Shown: positions 42,960 through 50,635 of the stretch, piece after piece
How the letters are laid out: each line of letters opens with the position of its first letter
How positions within the stretch are numbered: position 1 is the stretch's first letter
NCBI GenBank assembly: GCA_045543555.1
Contig: JAZQMQ010000019.1
Coordinates: 1-64,000, forward strand
Reading direction: 5' to 3'
Origin: Colimorpha_A sp045543555
GTDB lineage: Bacteria; Bacillota; Clostridia; Oscillospirales; CAG-272
Length of the DNA stretch: 64,000 bases
Made by a program: the position numbers and the translations under genes
Notes under the pieces: generated by a model
What the model saw: only the letters and a program-made list of their open reading frames with translations
Databases searched by the model: none
Told to the model about the DNA's origin: nothing

Positions 42960-43748
42960 TCAGCACTTGTACGCAGGGGGTGAAAATTCGTTCACAGGGA
43001 ACGCCATCTTCTCAAAAAGTGCACAAGGATCCTCCTCGCATACGGGCGGGCAGGTCTTTTCGGGAACGCTGTATTCGGTTGCCTGAACAAGATACTGTCC
43101 GGGACGCTCAATACGCACTACAGAGAAGAATCCGAGAGTAACATATAGATTTTTACATCCGTCATCACCGTCAGAAAGATTACCTCCGACAAACGCACAA
43201 ACATTCTCGGGAATTTCAGAAGCGCAACAGCATGGACGGTGCGAACAGCTCTTATCAAGAGAGCATACCGAAAGAACAACGGGATCAACCGTCTCAAGCA
43301 CCACGGTAGGCAAATTCGTGCTTGCGCTTCCCTCGGGATCATTTTCACAGAATTCGCAAGTAGGACAGCTCTTGAAAACGCTCACGTTCCCTTCGCTTCC
43401 GTAAAGGATCACCTTTTTATCGCATACCGCAATCCCTTCAAATTCCTGAGACCTTCCCGCATTTACACAAGCCTCAAGCACCAGCTTAACGTAAAAACGG
43501 ATAAGTATCTGATAGAAGCCGCGATTAAACTGAACAGGCTCTGTATCAATATTTACCCCCACTATTTTGGTACATTTTACTCTTATTGCACCCGCTCTGT
43601 CAAGAAGCTCCTGACCGTAGTGATTAAGAAAGACCTTGACATCGGTAAAGCAATCTTTGTCCTTGCAGCTGTCAAGAACTCTCATTGTATCGATACAAAT
43701 CGTATCTTTTCCGTTTGTAACGGAAGAAGAACACCTATTATCTGCCAT
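42960..43748 (-). CDS. Cys-rich conserved clostridial protein
   Basis: 262 residues. The pattern TICIDTMRVLDSCKDKDCFTD, IRVKCTKIVGVNIDTEPVQF and KVILYGSEGNVSVFKS is that of a conserved family in spore-forming Clostridia. The C-terminal part contains CPTCEFCEN, SCSHRPCCC and PVCEEDPCALFEKM. Around 25 cysteines, no signal peptide. A spore-coat-like or metal-associated role is plausible but unproven. RBS GGGAGGA precedes the ATG. Confidence 0.75.
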   Translation of the reverse strand: MADNRCSSSVTNGKDTICIDTMRVLDSCKDKDCFTDVKVFLNHYGQELLDRAGAIRVKCTKIVGVNIDTEPVQFNRGFYQILIRFYVKLVLEACVNAGRSQEFEGIAVCDKKVILYGSEGNVSVFKSCPTCEFCENDPEGSASTNLPTVVLETVDPVVLSVCSLDKSCSHRPCCCASEIPENVCAFVGGNLSDGDDGCKNLYVTLGFFSVVRIERPGQYLVQATEYSVPEKTCPPVCEEDPCALFEKMAFPVNEFSPPAYKC

Positions 43749-43830
43749 AACATTTTCCTCCCATAATTTTTTCTTCTATGAGAGCCTAAGCCCTCACAGA
43801 CATTCTATGCTGAGGAAAACATTTTGACAT

Positions 43831-43868
43831 TAAAACAAAAGCTCCGAATTAACGGAGCTTTTGTTTTA
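43831..43868. terminator. Intrinsic terminator
   Basis: TAAAACAAAAGCTCCG and CGGAGCTTTTGTTTTA, 16 bp, after the P-loop gene on the minus strand. Confidence 0.85.
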
Positions 43869-43875
43869 GATCTGA

Positions 43876-44283
43876 TCAAAGATACTGTCTGTATTTTTCG
43901 GGGAGATCATCAAGTGCGATAGACGAGGTGATTACGAAATTTACAGGGTGATTAGCAGTGAACGCGATAACGTTGTCAAGGAATGCGGAGAATTCGTTAA
44001 TATCGTTTCCACAAATCTTGAGTGCAGAATCTATAAAGATATCGGAAACATCATAGTTCGAGCCATAGTTACCTGCAACAAAGCCATAGAGAGTAGCCCC
44101 GTTACTTACAAGGTACTCGTCTGTGTTAAGAAGTCTAGCCTGATGCTTTACCTCGTGGATAAGCTTATCGCCCTTTTCAATGAAAACGACACAGCCCTGA
44201 GTTTCGGAAAGCTTTGCGTTTGCCATCTCCACGATTGTCTTGGTTTTGCCCGAGCCTTTGAGTCCTACGATGAGTTTCAGCAT
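43876..44283 (-). CDS. Small P-loop ATP-binding protein
   Basis: 135 residues. Walker A GLKGSGKTKTIVEMAN at residues 7-22, then GCVVFIEKGDKLIHEVK and a Walker-B-like strand DIFIDSALKI, ending VNFVITSSIALDDLPEKYRQ. It is an intact small P-loop protein found beside pgi in related genomes as far as I recall; role unknown. It ends just before a terminator and follows pgi by 35 bases, so the two are likely co-transcribed. Confidence 0.78.
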   Translation of the reverse strand: MLKLIVGLKGSGKTKTIVEMANAKLSETQGCVVFIEKGDKLIHEVKHQARLLNTDEYLVSNGATLYGFVAGNYGSNYDVSDIFIDSALKICGNDINEFSAFLDNVIAFTANHPVNFVITSSIALDDLPEKYRQYL

Positions 44284-44318
44284 AATGGTATACCTCCAAA
44301 ATTTGATTTCAAATTAAA

Positions 44319-45662
44319 TTAGTTTATTCTTCCATTAAGTTCCTCGCGGCGCTTATCATGCTCCGCTCCGGGCTTGCCGAGAAGTGCGTACATATTGTTC
44401 TTGTATCCCTCAACACCGGGCTGGTCGAAGGGATTTACACCGAGGGTGTAGCCGGATACGGCACAACCAAGCTCGAAGAAGTATACGAGATAGCCGAAGT
44501 CGTACGCTGTTCTTCCATCCATCTCAAGAACAAGATTGGGAACTCCGCCGTCGGTGTGTGAAAGAACGGTTGCGAGGAATGCATTTCTGTTTACCTCGTG
44601 CATGGTCTTGCCCGAAACAAAGTTCATCTCGTCGATATTGCGGGGATCGTCGGGAATGATAAGGGGGCTGACATCATTCTTTATATCGATGACGGTTTCA
44701 AAGAGAGTTCTCTCGCCCTCCTGAATGTACTGTCCAAGAGAGTGAAGGTCGGTAGAGAATACTACGGATGCGGGGAAGAGGCCTACGCCGTCCTTACCTT
44801 CGCTCTCGCCGTAAAGCTGCTTCCACCACTCGTTCATCATTGCAAGTGCGGGATCGTATGTTACCATGATCTCGGTCTTCTTACCTTCACGATAGAGAAT
44901 ATTTCTTGCAGCTGCATACTTGTAGCAATCGTTCTTTAAAACATCGGTTTCGGAGAATGCGATTCTTGCGTCCTGCGCTCCCTGCATCATAGCATCGATA
45001 TCGATACCTGCAACTGCGATGGGAAGAAGTCCAACCGCGGTAAGCACGGAATATCTGCCACCGATGTCGTCGGGTACTACGAAGGACTCATAGCCCTTCT
45101 CGGTTGCAAGCTCCTTCATCTTACCTCTTGCCTTATCGGTGGTGACGAAGATTCTCTCTCTTGCTCCCTCCTCGCCGTACTTCTTTTCGAGAAGCTCACG
45201 GAAAATACGGAAGGCAATTGCGGGCTCCGTGGTTTTACCCGACTTGGAAATAACGTTTATACAGATATCCTTACCTTCGCAGAGCGAAAGGAGTTCGTTT
45301 AAGTATGCGGAATTGATGCTGTTACCCGCAAAATAAACGTCGGGAGTTTCTTTTTTAAGAGAATTGTAAAGGGGGCTTTTTACGAACTCGATAGCCGCTC
45401 TTGCTCCGAGATAGGAACCGCCGATACCGATTGCGATAAAGATGTCGCATGACTTCTTTATTCTTTCAGCCGCCGCCTTTATGCGTGCAAATTCTTCCTT
45501 ATCGTAATTTACGGGAAGATCTACCCAGCCTCTGAAATCGTTACCTGCGCCGGTACCGTTTCGAAGAGTGTCTGCCGCCGCGCTTACCTCAGGGGCAATT
45601 GCCGCGAGCTTTTCGTCTGTTATGACGTCGTTTACGTATTTAGTATTAAGTCTTACTGCCAT
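44319..45662 (-). CDS. pgi: Glucose-6-phosphate isomerase
   Basis: 447 residues. SIS-fold motifs IAIGIGGSYLGARAA, VISKSGKTTEPAIAFR, GGRYSVLTAVGLLP, the catalytic YGESEGKDGVG and NPFDQPGVEGYKNNMYALLG. Interconverts glucose-6-phosphate and fructose-6-phosphate in glycolysis. Complete, of the short Firmicute type. The start region (MAVRLNTKYVND) matches the family; upstream, an A/T-rich gap holds its promoter. Confidence 0.96.
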   Translation of the reverse strand: MAVRLNTKYVNDVITDEKLAAIAPEVSAAADTLRNGTGAGNDFRGWVDLPVNYDKEEFARIKAAAERIKKSCDIFIAIGIGGSYLGARAAIEFVKSPLYNSLKKETPDVYFAGNSINSAYLNELLSLCEGKDICINVISKSGKTTEPAIAFRIFRELLEKKYGEEGARERIFVTTDKARGKMKELATEKGYESFVVPDDIGGRYSVLTAVGLLPIAVAGIDIDAMMQGAQDARIAFSETDVLKNDCYKYAAARNILYREGKKTEIMVTYDPALAMMNEWWKQLYGESEGKDGVGLFPASVVFSTDLHSLGQYIQEGERTLFETVIDIKNDVSPLIIPDDPRNIDEMNFVSGKTMHEVNRNAFLATVLSHTDGGVPNLVLEMDGRTAYDFGYLVYFFELGCAVSGYTLGVNPFDQPGVEGYKNNMYALLGKPGAEHDKRREELNGRIN

Positions 45663-45794
45663 TGGAAAAAGTGCCTTTCTTGTTATTCAAAACCATTATA
45701 CCGCACTTTTCCCAAATTTGCAATAGCAATAATAAAATTTTTATCTCTTTTTTTCAAAATTCTTAAATAACCAAAATGAGTTTTGTGCATAAAT

Positions 45795-46232
45795 TCAGCA
45801 CATATCTGCCAAATTAACGATAGTTTTATTTTTTCGTTTAGCATATTCAAGAGCTTTATTTGCTCCTCCGAATAAAAATTCAACGAAAACTATCACAACG
45901 TGCGACTCGTCTATCATCCATTCGTTTCTCTTAAGTATTGCAAGCTTCGGAGGGACAGATTCAAGCGGAGGATACAGTGTTTGGTCGTAAAGACTATCAA
46001 TTTCTTCCTTTCCCCTGTTCAAATATGGAATAACAAGGATCGATTCGCAATTAGCAATATTCTTAATATCGCGGACAACTCTTGCACACAGAAGATCAAA
46101 TTCGCCATATCCGCCGCAATAAAACGTAATTCTATTTTCCGATGAAAAATATTTTCCAAGCAATGCACGTAACGCAGCTTCAACTTCAGAGGGGTTTTTT
46201 AACTTGCCGTGTCCAATAAACGTAATGATCAT
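45795..46232 (-). CDS. SLOG-fold (DUF1273/YpsA-like) protein
   Basis: 145 residues from ATG 46232; the open frame to 46448 runs through the operator region. MIITFIGHGKLKNPSEVEA, RITFYCGGYGEFDLLCARVV, SILVIPYLNRGKEEIDSLYD, PPKLAILKRNEWMIDESHVV and FGGANKALEYAKRKNKTIVN follow the SLOG family order, with a nucleotide-binding GG in YCGGYG. Its promoter is flanked by two palindromes and is divergent from an XRE gene. Nucleotide sensing is inferred from the family; the ligand is unknown. Confidence 0.82.
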   Translation of the reverse strand: MIITFIGHGKLKNPSEVEAALRALLGKYFSSENRITFYCGGYGEFDLLCARVVRDIKNIANCESILVIPYLNRGKEEIDSLYDQTLYPPLESVPPKLAILKRNEWMIDESHVVIVFVEFLFGGANKALEYAKRKNKTIVNLADMC

Positions 46233-46251
46233 TTCATTGCTCCGATATTTT

Positions 46252-46374
46252 TCGTGGTTTTCCACGATTATTATAAAATCATTAGGCGAACTTGTCAACA
46301 TCGTGGAATTCCACGAGACAATATTTTTTAACAATTTTATAATTATCGTGGCTTTCCATAACGTAATTCCACGA
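46252..46374. promoter_or_regulatory. Divergent promoters with TCGTGG-N4-CCACGA operators
   Basis: Palindromes TCGTGGTTTTCCACGA (46252-46267) and TCGTGGAATTCCACGA (46301-46316) are perfect; a third, TCGTGGCTTTCCATAA (46346-46361), and a half CCACGA (46369-46374) are degenerate. The leftward promoter is TTGACA (46298-46293), 17 bases, TATAAT (46275-46270): site 1 lies just downstream of its -10 and site 2 just upstream of its -35. The rightward promoter is GAGACA (46315-46320), 17 bases, TATAAT (46338-46343): site 2 overlaps its -35 and site 3 follows its -10. Confidence 0.8.
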
Positions 46375-46383
46375 GGTGATACA

Positions 46384-46617
46384 ATGAATATGAATGAAGC
46401 AATTGTGAAAAGAATCAATGAAATCTGTTTAGAAAAGCGACTTAACATTTGTGACGCGTCACTTCGCGGTGGTATGTCTCCATCTGCAATTTATGATCTT
46501 ATTAAGAAAAGAACAAAATGCTCGAAAATAATTACTGTCAAACGTTTTTGTGACGGTGCGGGAATAACCCTATCCGAATTTTTCAACCGTGATTACTTTG
46601 AAACGATAGATGAATAA
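46384..46617 (+). CDS. XRE-family small regulator
   Basis: 77 residues from ATG 46384 (RBS GAGGTGAT). A single helix-turn-helix domain: IVKRINEICLEKRLNICDAS, GGMSPSAIYDLIKKRT and IITVKRFCDGAGITLSEFFN. This is the small Cro/CI type common in Clostridia. Likely binds the TCGTGG-N4-CCACGA sites in the shared promoter and controls itself and the divergent SLOG gene. No enzymatic domain. A terminator follows. Confidence 0.85.
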   Translation: MNMNEAIVKRINEICLEKRLNICDASLRGGMSPSAIYDLIKKRTKCSKIITVKRFCDGAGITLSEFFNRDYFETIDE

Positions 46618-46620
46618 ACA

Positions 46621-46655
46621 ATAAAACGCCCTCACACGGAGGGCGTTTTTAATTT
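46621..46655 (+). terminator. Terminator after the XRE gene
   Basis: AAACGCCCTC and GAGGGCGTTT with a TTTTT run. Confidence 0.8.
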
Positions 46656-46685
46656 AGAAAAAAGCGCCCTCTTTCTTTAGAAAGA

Positions 46686-47057
46686 GAGCTGATCGAGGGA
46701 GTAAGCCGGGTTCTGTTCCCTTCGGTTGCAAAGCCGAAGGGCTGTACTCATCTATCTCGACGCCTTGTTGCCAAGACGCTCATGCCTCCCCGGGATATCC
46801 GTCGAGCAAACGGTGGTATGATCCCATTGGGGCGTTGCTTCGGGTAGGGTTTACATTTGCGCTATGTCACCATAGACGCCGGTGAGCTCTTACCTCGCCT
46901 TTCCATCCTTACCGCAAATGCGGCGGTCTATTTCTGTTGCACTTTCCCTGAAGTTACCTTCGGCGGACGTTATCCGTTACCCTGCTCTGTGAAGCCCGGA
47001 CTTTCCTCACGGTAATACCTTACGGCACAATACCGCGCGAGCACATTTCTCGGTCAC
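46686..47057 (-). ncRNA. rnpB: RNase P RNA, class A
   Basis: On the minus strand the conserved core is present: GAGGAAAGTCCGGGCTTCAC (P4/J-type region), CAGGGTAACGGATAACGTCC, AGGGAAAGTGCAACAGAAA, GGTAAGAGCTCACCGG, and the 3' region ending GAACCCGGCTTACTCCCTC. This is the bacterial ribozyme that matures tRNA 5' ends. Size about 370 nt. The exact ends are estimates from the promoter and the 3' CR V region. Confidence 0.93.
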
Positions 47058-47063
47058 GGTGGT

Positions 47064-47092
47064 ATTATAGCATATTTGTTATTAACTGTCAA
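47064..47092 (-). promoter_or_regulatory. rnpB promoter
   Basis: On the minus strand TTGACA (47092-47087), 17 bases, TATAAT (47069-47064): a perfect consensus, placing the start near 47057. Confidence 0.85.
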
Positions 47093-47120
47093 CATCGTTT
47101 TTTCGTTCGGTAAGCGTAAT

Positions 47121-48017
47121 TTAATGGTGGTGATGGTGATTATGACGGTGTCCGTTTGGCATATATTCAACGTTGCAGGACTCATTCTCGCATTCTTCCC
47201 CTTCAAGCTCTATTTCGAGAGTAGAATGAATTATTCCGTGTTCCTTAAGCTCGTTTTTCACTTCTCGCTTGATCACCGTAGCATCACCGTTTATCACAAC
47301 GTGCATTGTCGCATAAATTTTCTGCCCGTCCGTGCTTCGGACGTGGATATGGTGAACACCTACAACGCCTTCGATTTCGCAAAGATGCTCCTTGATCTCA
47401 CTAAGATCCAACCCGTATGGGATCTTTTCAAGAAAAAGATCTATCATACCCTTAAGATATATGGCTGAATTTACAAGTATAAACACAGCCACACCGAGCG
47501 ACATAAGCGGATCTATGATATAGAGGTCCGTAAACCTCATCAATATGGCACCTATCAGGATGACCGCCCATCCGAGCACGTCTTCAAGCATATGAAGGTT
47601 TACTGCTTTCTGATTTACAGAATCACCATCACGAGTGACGTATGCCGCGCAGGAATTAATTAATAATCCTATGATCGCAAATACGATCATACCGTTATAA
47701 TTTATCGGATTTGGGCAAAATACTCTATACACAGAATTACATACAACCATAGTCGAGCCTACGGTTAAGATGATCGTTGTGATGAATCCTCCCAAAACCG
47801 AATATCTGGCATATCCGTAAGTATATATCTCGTCGGGTTGTCTTTTGCTTTTCTTTTCGAACAAGTACGATACCCCTATACTTACAGCATCCCCCATGTC
47901 GTGAACAGCATCCGAGATTATTGCAACACTTCCCGTAATAACGCCCCCGACAAATTCAAAGACAGAAAATGCTAAATTGAGTATAAAAGCTAAAAATATG
48001 TTTCTTTCGGTTTTCAT
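47121..48017 (-). CDS. Cation diffusion facilitator (CDF) transporter
   Basis: 298 residues with six predicted helices. NLAFSVFEFVGGVITGSVAIISDAVHDMGD carries the zinc-binding HD of helix 2 and SVAI of helix 1, and a second pair MLEDVLGWAVILIGAI in helix 5. A cytoplasmic domain ends with a His-rich tail (HRHNHHHHH). It exports zinc or another divalent metal. Divergent from the TetR gene 160 bases away, which may regulate it. Confidence 0.92.
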   Translation of the reverse strand: MKTERNIFLAFILNLAFSVFEFVGGVITGSVAIISDAVHDMGDAVSIGVSYLFEKKSKRQPDEIYTYGYARYSVLGGFITTIILTVGSTMVVCNSVYRVFCPNPINYNGMIVFAIIGLLINSCAAYVTRDGDSVNQKAVNLHMLEDVLGWAVILIGAILMRFTDLYIIDPLMSLGVAVFILVNSAIYLKGMIDLFLEKIPYGLDLSEIKEHLCEIEGVVGVHHIHVRSTDGQKIYATMHVVINGDATVIKREVKNELKEHGIIHSTLEIELEGEECENESCNVEYMPNGHRHNHHHHH

Positions 48018-48178
48018 CTTTTCTCCTTATTGACAATATAGGTAATCAGTGGTAAAATTGAGATGTTACGAAACGGATTGTTCTATATCATATTATTCGG
48101 ATCTAAAAAAACAGTCAACATATCTTTTACACGCATTGTTCAATACCGAATATTTTTTAAAAATTGTATGGAGAAAAA

Positions 48179-48730
48179 ATGGATAGACGTCAAAGAAAGA
48201 CAAGAGAAGCAATATTTGATGCATTTAGCACTCTTATGTCGTCAAAGCACTATAGTCAAATAACCGTCGGACAAATTATCGAAAAAGCCAACGTAGGCAG
48301 AGCGACATTTTACGCTCATTTCGAAACTAAAGACTTTCTGCTGAAAGAACTTTGCGACGAGCTGTTTTGCCACGTTTTCGACGGCATTGATGGTGAAAAT
48401 ATGAATCACAAACATATTTTTGAATGTAATGCACCCTCATCGGTTTTTCTTCATCTGTTCATGCACATTCAAAACAACGACCACAATCTGCTGAAGCTGA
48501 TGGCTTCCGAAAATAACGAGATATTTATTCGATATTTCAAGGAAAACCTAAGGGACTTGATCAAGAATCAGCTCTCTATCTTTGAAAGCAGGAAACCGAC
48601 GAACGTACCCACTGACTTCTGGGTAAACCATATTTGTTCGGTATTTGTGGAAACAATACGCTGGTGGATAGACTGCGGAATGAAGGAGTCGCCCGAAGAG
48701 CTGTCCGAGTATTTTCTTGCAGTAATTTAA
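48179..48730 (+). CDS. TetR-family regulator
   Basis: 183 residues from ATG 48179 (RBS GGAG). The N-terminal HTH is typical: RQRKTREAIFDAFSTLMS, TVGQIIEKANVGRATFYAHF, ETKDFLLKELCDELF. The C-terminal domain is helical and unremarkable. Divergent from the CDF gene and 32 bases upstream of a UPF0316 gene, so one or both may be its target. Ligand unknown. Confidence 0.9.
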   Translation: MDRRQRKTREAIFDAFSTLMSSKHYSQITVGQIIEKANVGRATFYAHFETKDFLLKELCDELFCHVFDGIDGENMNHKHIFECNAPSSVFLHLFMHIQNNDHNLLKLMASENNEIFIRYFKENLRDLIKNQLSIFESRKPTNVPTDFWVNHICSVFVETIRWWIDCGMKESPEELSEYFLAVI

Positions 48731-48762
48731 CCTTTTATGTGACCTAACATAAGGAGAAGATC

Positions 48763-49305
48763 ATGTCAGATTTTTTATCATCAATTCATCCCGTTGCAGT
48801 ATGCTTCATCGTTTGTGCGGCAAAGATAATTGAAATTACGATCCAGTCTCTTAAAACGTGTATGATGGTTAAGGGACAACGGCTTAAGGCTGCGGGGCTT
48901 GGGTTTGTTGAGTGTACGATATGGGGACTTGTTATATCAACGATAATCGGGACCCTGGGTGATAATTTGTTCCTCCTTGCATTCTACTGCGTCGGATACG
49001 CGACGGGACTTTTCCTCGGCTCAACACTCGAAAGCAAAATAGCGCTCGGAACATCGAACCTTCAACTTATAGCAAATGACGAAAATGCGGCAAAGATCAT
49101 CGAATATCTGAAAGTTAATTCCAGAGGATATACGATTTTCGAGGGCAAGGGGTCTACCGATAAAATGAATATGATATTGATCGTCCTCCCAAGAAGAGAC
49201 GCAGTACCAACGCTGAAGTATATACGTAAGCTTTGCCATAACAACGTTTTTGTAGTTGCATCAGAAGTAAGCAAATACGCCGGCGGTTACGGAATGGTGA
49301 AATAA
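48763..49305 (+). CDS. UPF0316/YebE-like membrane protein (DUF2179/DUF5698)
   Basis: 180 residues. Three hydrophobic helices in the first 80 residues (ending FYCVGYATGLFLGS) and a cytoplasmic DUF2179 domain with SRGYTIFEGKGSTDK, LIVLPRRDAVPTLKYIRKL and VVASEVSKYAGGYG. Conserved in Firmicutes; function unknown. It follows the TetR gene closely and is probably co-transcribed with it. RBS AAGGAGA. Confidence 0.87.
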   Translation: MSDFLSSIHPVAVCFIVCAAKIIEITIQSLKTCMMVKGQRLKAAGLGFVECTIWGLVISTIIGTLGDNLFLLAFYCVGYATGLFLGSTLESKIALGTSNLQLIANDENAAKIIEYLKVNSRGYTIFEGKGSTDKMNMILIVLPRRDAVPTLKYIRKLCHNNVFVVASEVSKYAGGYGMVK

Positions 49306-49352
49306 AAACCGCACACGATCTCTAAATAACGATTAACGGTTAATATCCTAAA

Positions 49353-49905
49353 ATGGCCCAAAAGCCAAATTATGATGATTACCAGAGTAACTACGATGCT
49401 TACAGCAAAGCATATGAAATATGGCAAAAGGGGCAGCGTCAGCAGCACGACCAACCCGATGGCTACGCTGATAGTCTGACGGGCTTCTTCTATGCCGGTA
49501 TGGCCCAGTTCCTGCAGTGGAAGGGCAATCCTACCTATTCTCCGCTGAATATTTAAATGACCATGGCTATGCTGGCAGAAACCACCGGCGATCTGTTGAA
49601 AGATCAGACCAAGAATGTGGCTGATCCTTCCTGACGAAGGCCAGACTACAGCGGATATCCTGGCCAGCGAAGGCTATCTGCGCATGACTCTCGACCTCGG
49701 AAGTCGGGAAAACAAAGGTGCCCACGAAATTCACCTGAGCCTCCCGAAATTCGATGTGGTGAATCAGATGGATTTGATAGAAGCCATGAAGACCATGGGT
49801 GTAACAGACATCTTTGACTACGCAATTTCTGATTTTACGCCTATGACGGATACACCCATGCTCTATGTGAATCAGATCAACCACGCCGAACAATTTCCAT
49901 ATCGC
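49353..49905 (+). pseudogene. Serpin remnant
   Basis: The start MAQKPNYDDYQSNYDAYSKA and FLQWKGNPTYSPLNI match the N-terminal helix A and strand 6B of bacterial serpins. An in-frame TAA follows at about 49555 where a Tyr is expected, then MAMLAETTGD, a frameshift and large loss, and a late piece LILPDEGQTTADILAS, IHLSLPKFDVVNQMDLIEAM and TDIFDYAISDFTPMTDTPML. The reactive-centre loop is absent. Serpins inhibit proteases and are found in a few gut Clostridia; this copy is broken in several ways. Confidence 0.78.
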
Positions 49906-49909
49906 GCAG

Positions 49910-50448
49910 ATTTCAATAATCATGTGATGTATGCTTATTATGCACATTGGAAAAAGGATTACAAGCGTAAAACCCAAGCTGCCAATATGGATTTTTGCAC
50001 TATCTTGAGGGGATGCTGAATATAAACGTGAAACTTGCAAAAAGCTATATGTTGCAAGAAAAAATAAAGATGCAGCAAGGGTCTTGGAAACCTCTATTGA
50101 ATTGATACAGTGTATTTTTCCAAAGATAATGAGGTTTTGCCGCCTATTCATCATCGTGAGCATGGCGATCTCTACGCACTTCTTGCAGAGATTTATCTAA
50201 AAGATGGAGATTCTGACAAAGCGCTATCGTATCTTGAAAAAATGGTAAATTACGATTTAAATGATTATGCGACTATAGATAGTAATACTAAGACAAAAAC
50301 TCCGCTTTTGAATTCGATCCCTCACGGATTGTACCACAAGAGGATTGATAGACATCAGAATTTAGTAGCCAAGCTTACTGATCCTCGATTTGAATTCTTA
50401 AAAACAAATGAAAGGCATCAAATGCTGATCAATTTGGTAAATGAATGA
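49910..50448 (+). pseudogene. Remnant of a TPR-containing XRE-type regulator
   Basis: After the serpin segment, at least two frame changes (one at the A-run near 50055, another near 50110) separate NVKLAKSYMLQEK, NKDAARVLETSIELIQCIF and HHREHGDLYALLAEIYLKDG. The last stretch continues DSDKALSYLEKMVNYDLNDY to NSIPHGLYHKRIDRHQNLV, the C-terminal signature of TPR-helical regulators with an N-terminal HTH (such as the gene at 57633). No HTH remains. A decayed tail of such a gene, joined to the serpin remnant. Confidence 0.65.
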
Positions 50449-50449
50449 T

Positions 50450-50490
50450 TGTAGCCTCCGATAGGGAAAATCCTTGCCGAAGGCTAGTTT
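50450..50490 (+). terminator. Terminator after the TPR remnant
   Basis: TAGCCTCCG... pairs with ...CGAAGGCTA (ends 50486) with T-rich downstream. Confidence 0.55.
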
Positions 50491-50528
50491 CATTTCTTGC
50501 TGTTAAAATTGGGATACTCAAATAAAAC

Positions 50529-50575
50529 AAATAATCCGAACGACTCTCCAAGTAAGAGAATGTTCGGATTATTTT
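50529..50575. terminator. Hairpin with bidirectional terminator form
   Basis: AATAATCCGAAC (50530-50541) and GTTCGGATTATT (50562-50573) in the 180-base gap before the lipoprotein gene end; T/A tracts on both sides. Confidence 0.65.
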
Positions 50576-50635
50576 CATGTGGTGCCAGTGTTCATAACGA
50601 AACTTCGCAGTCGGTTAAAAATAAAGTTATTTATT

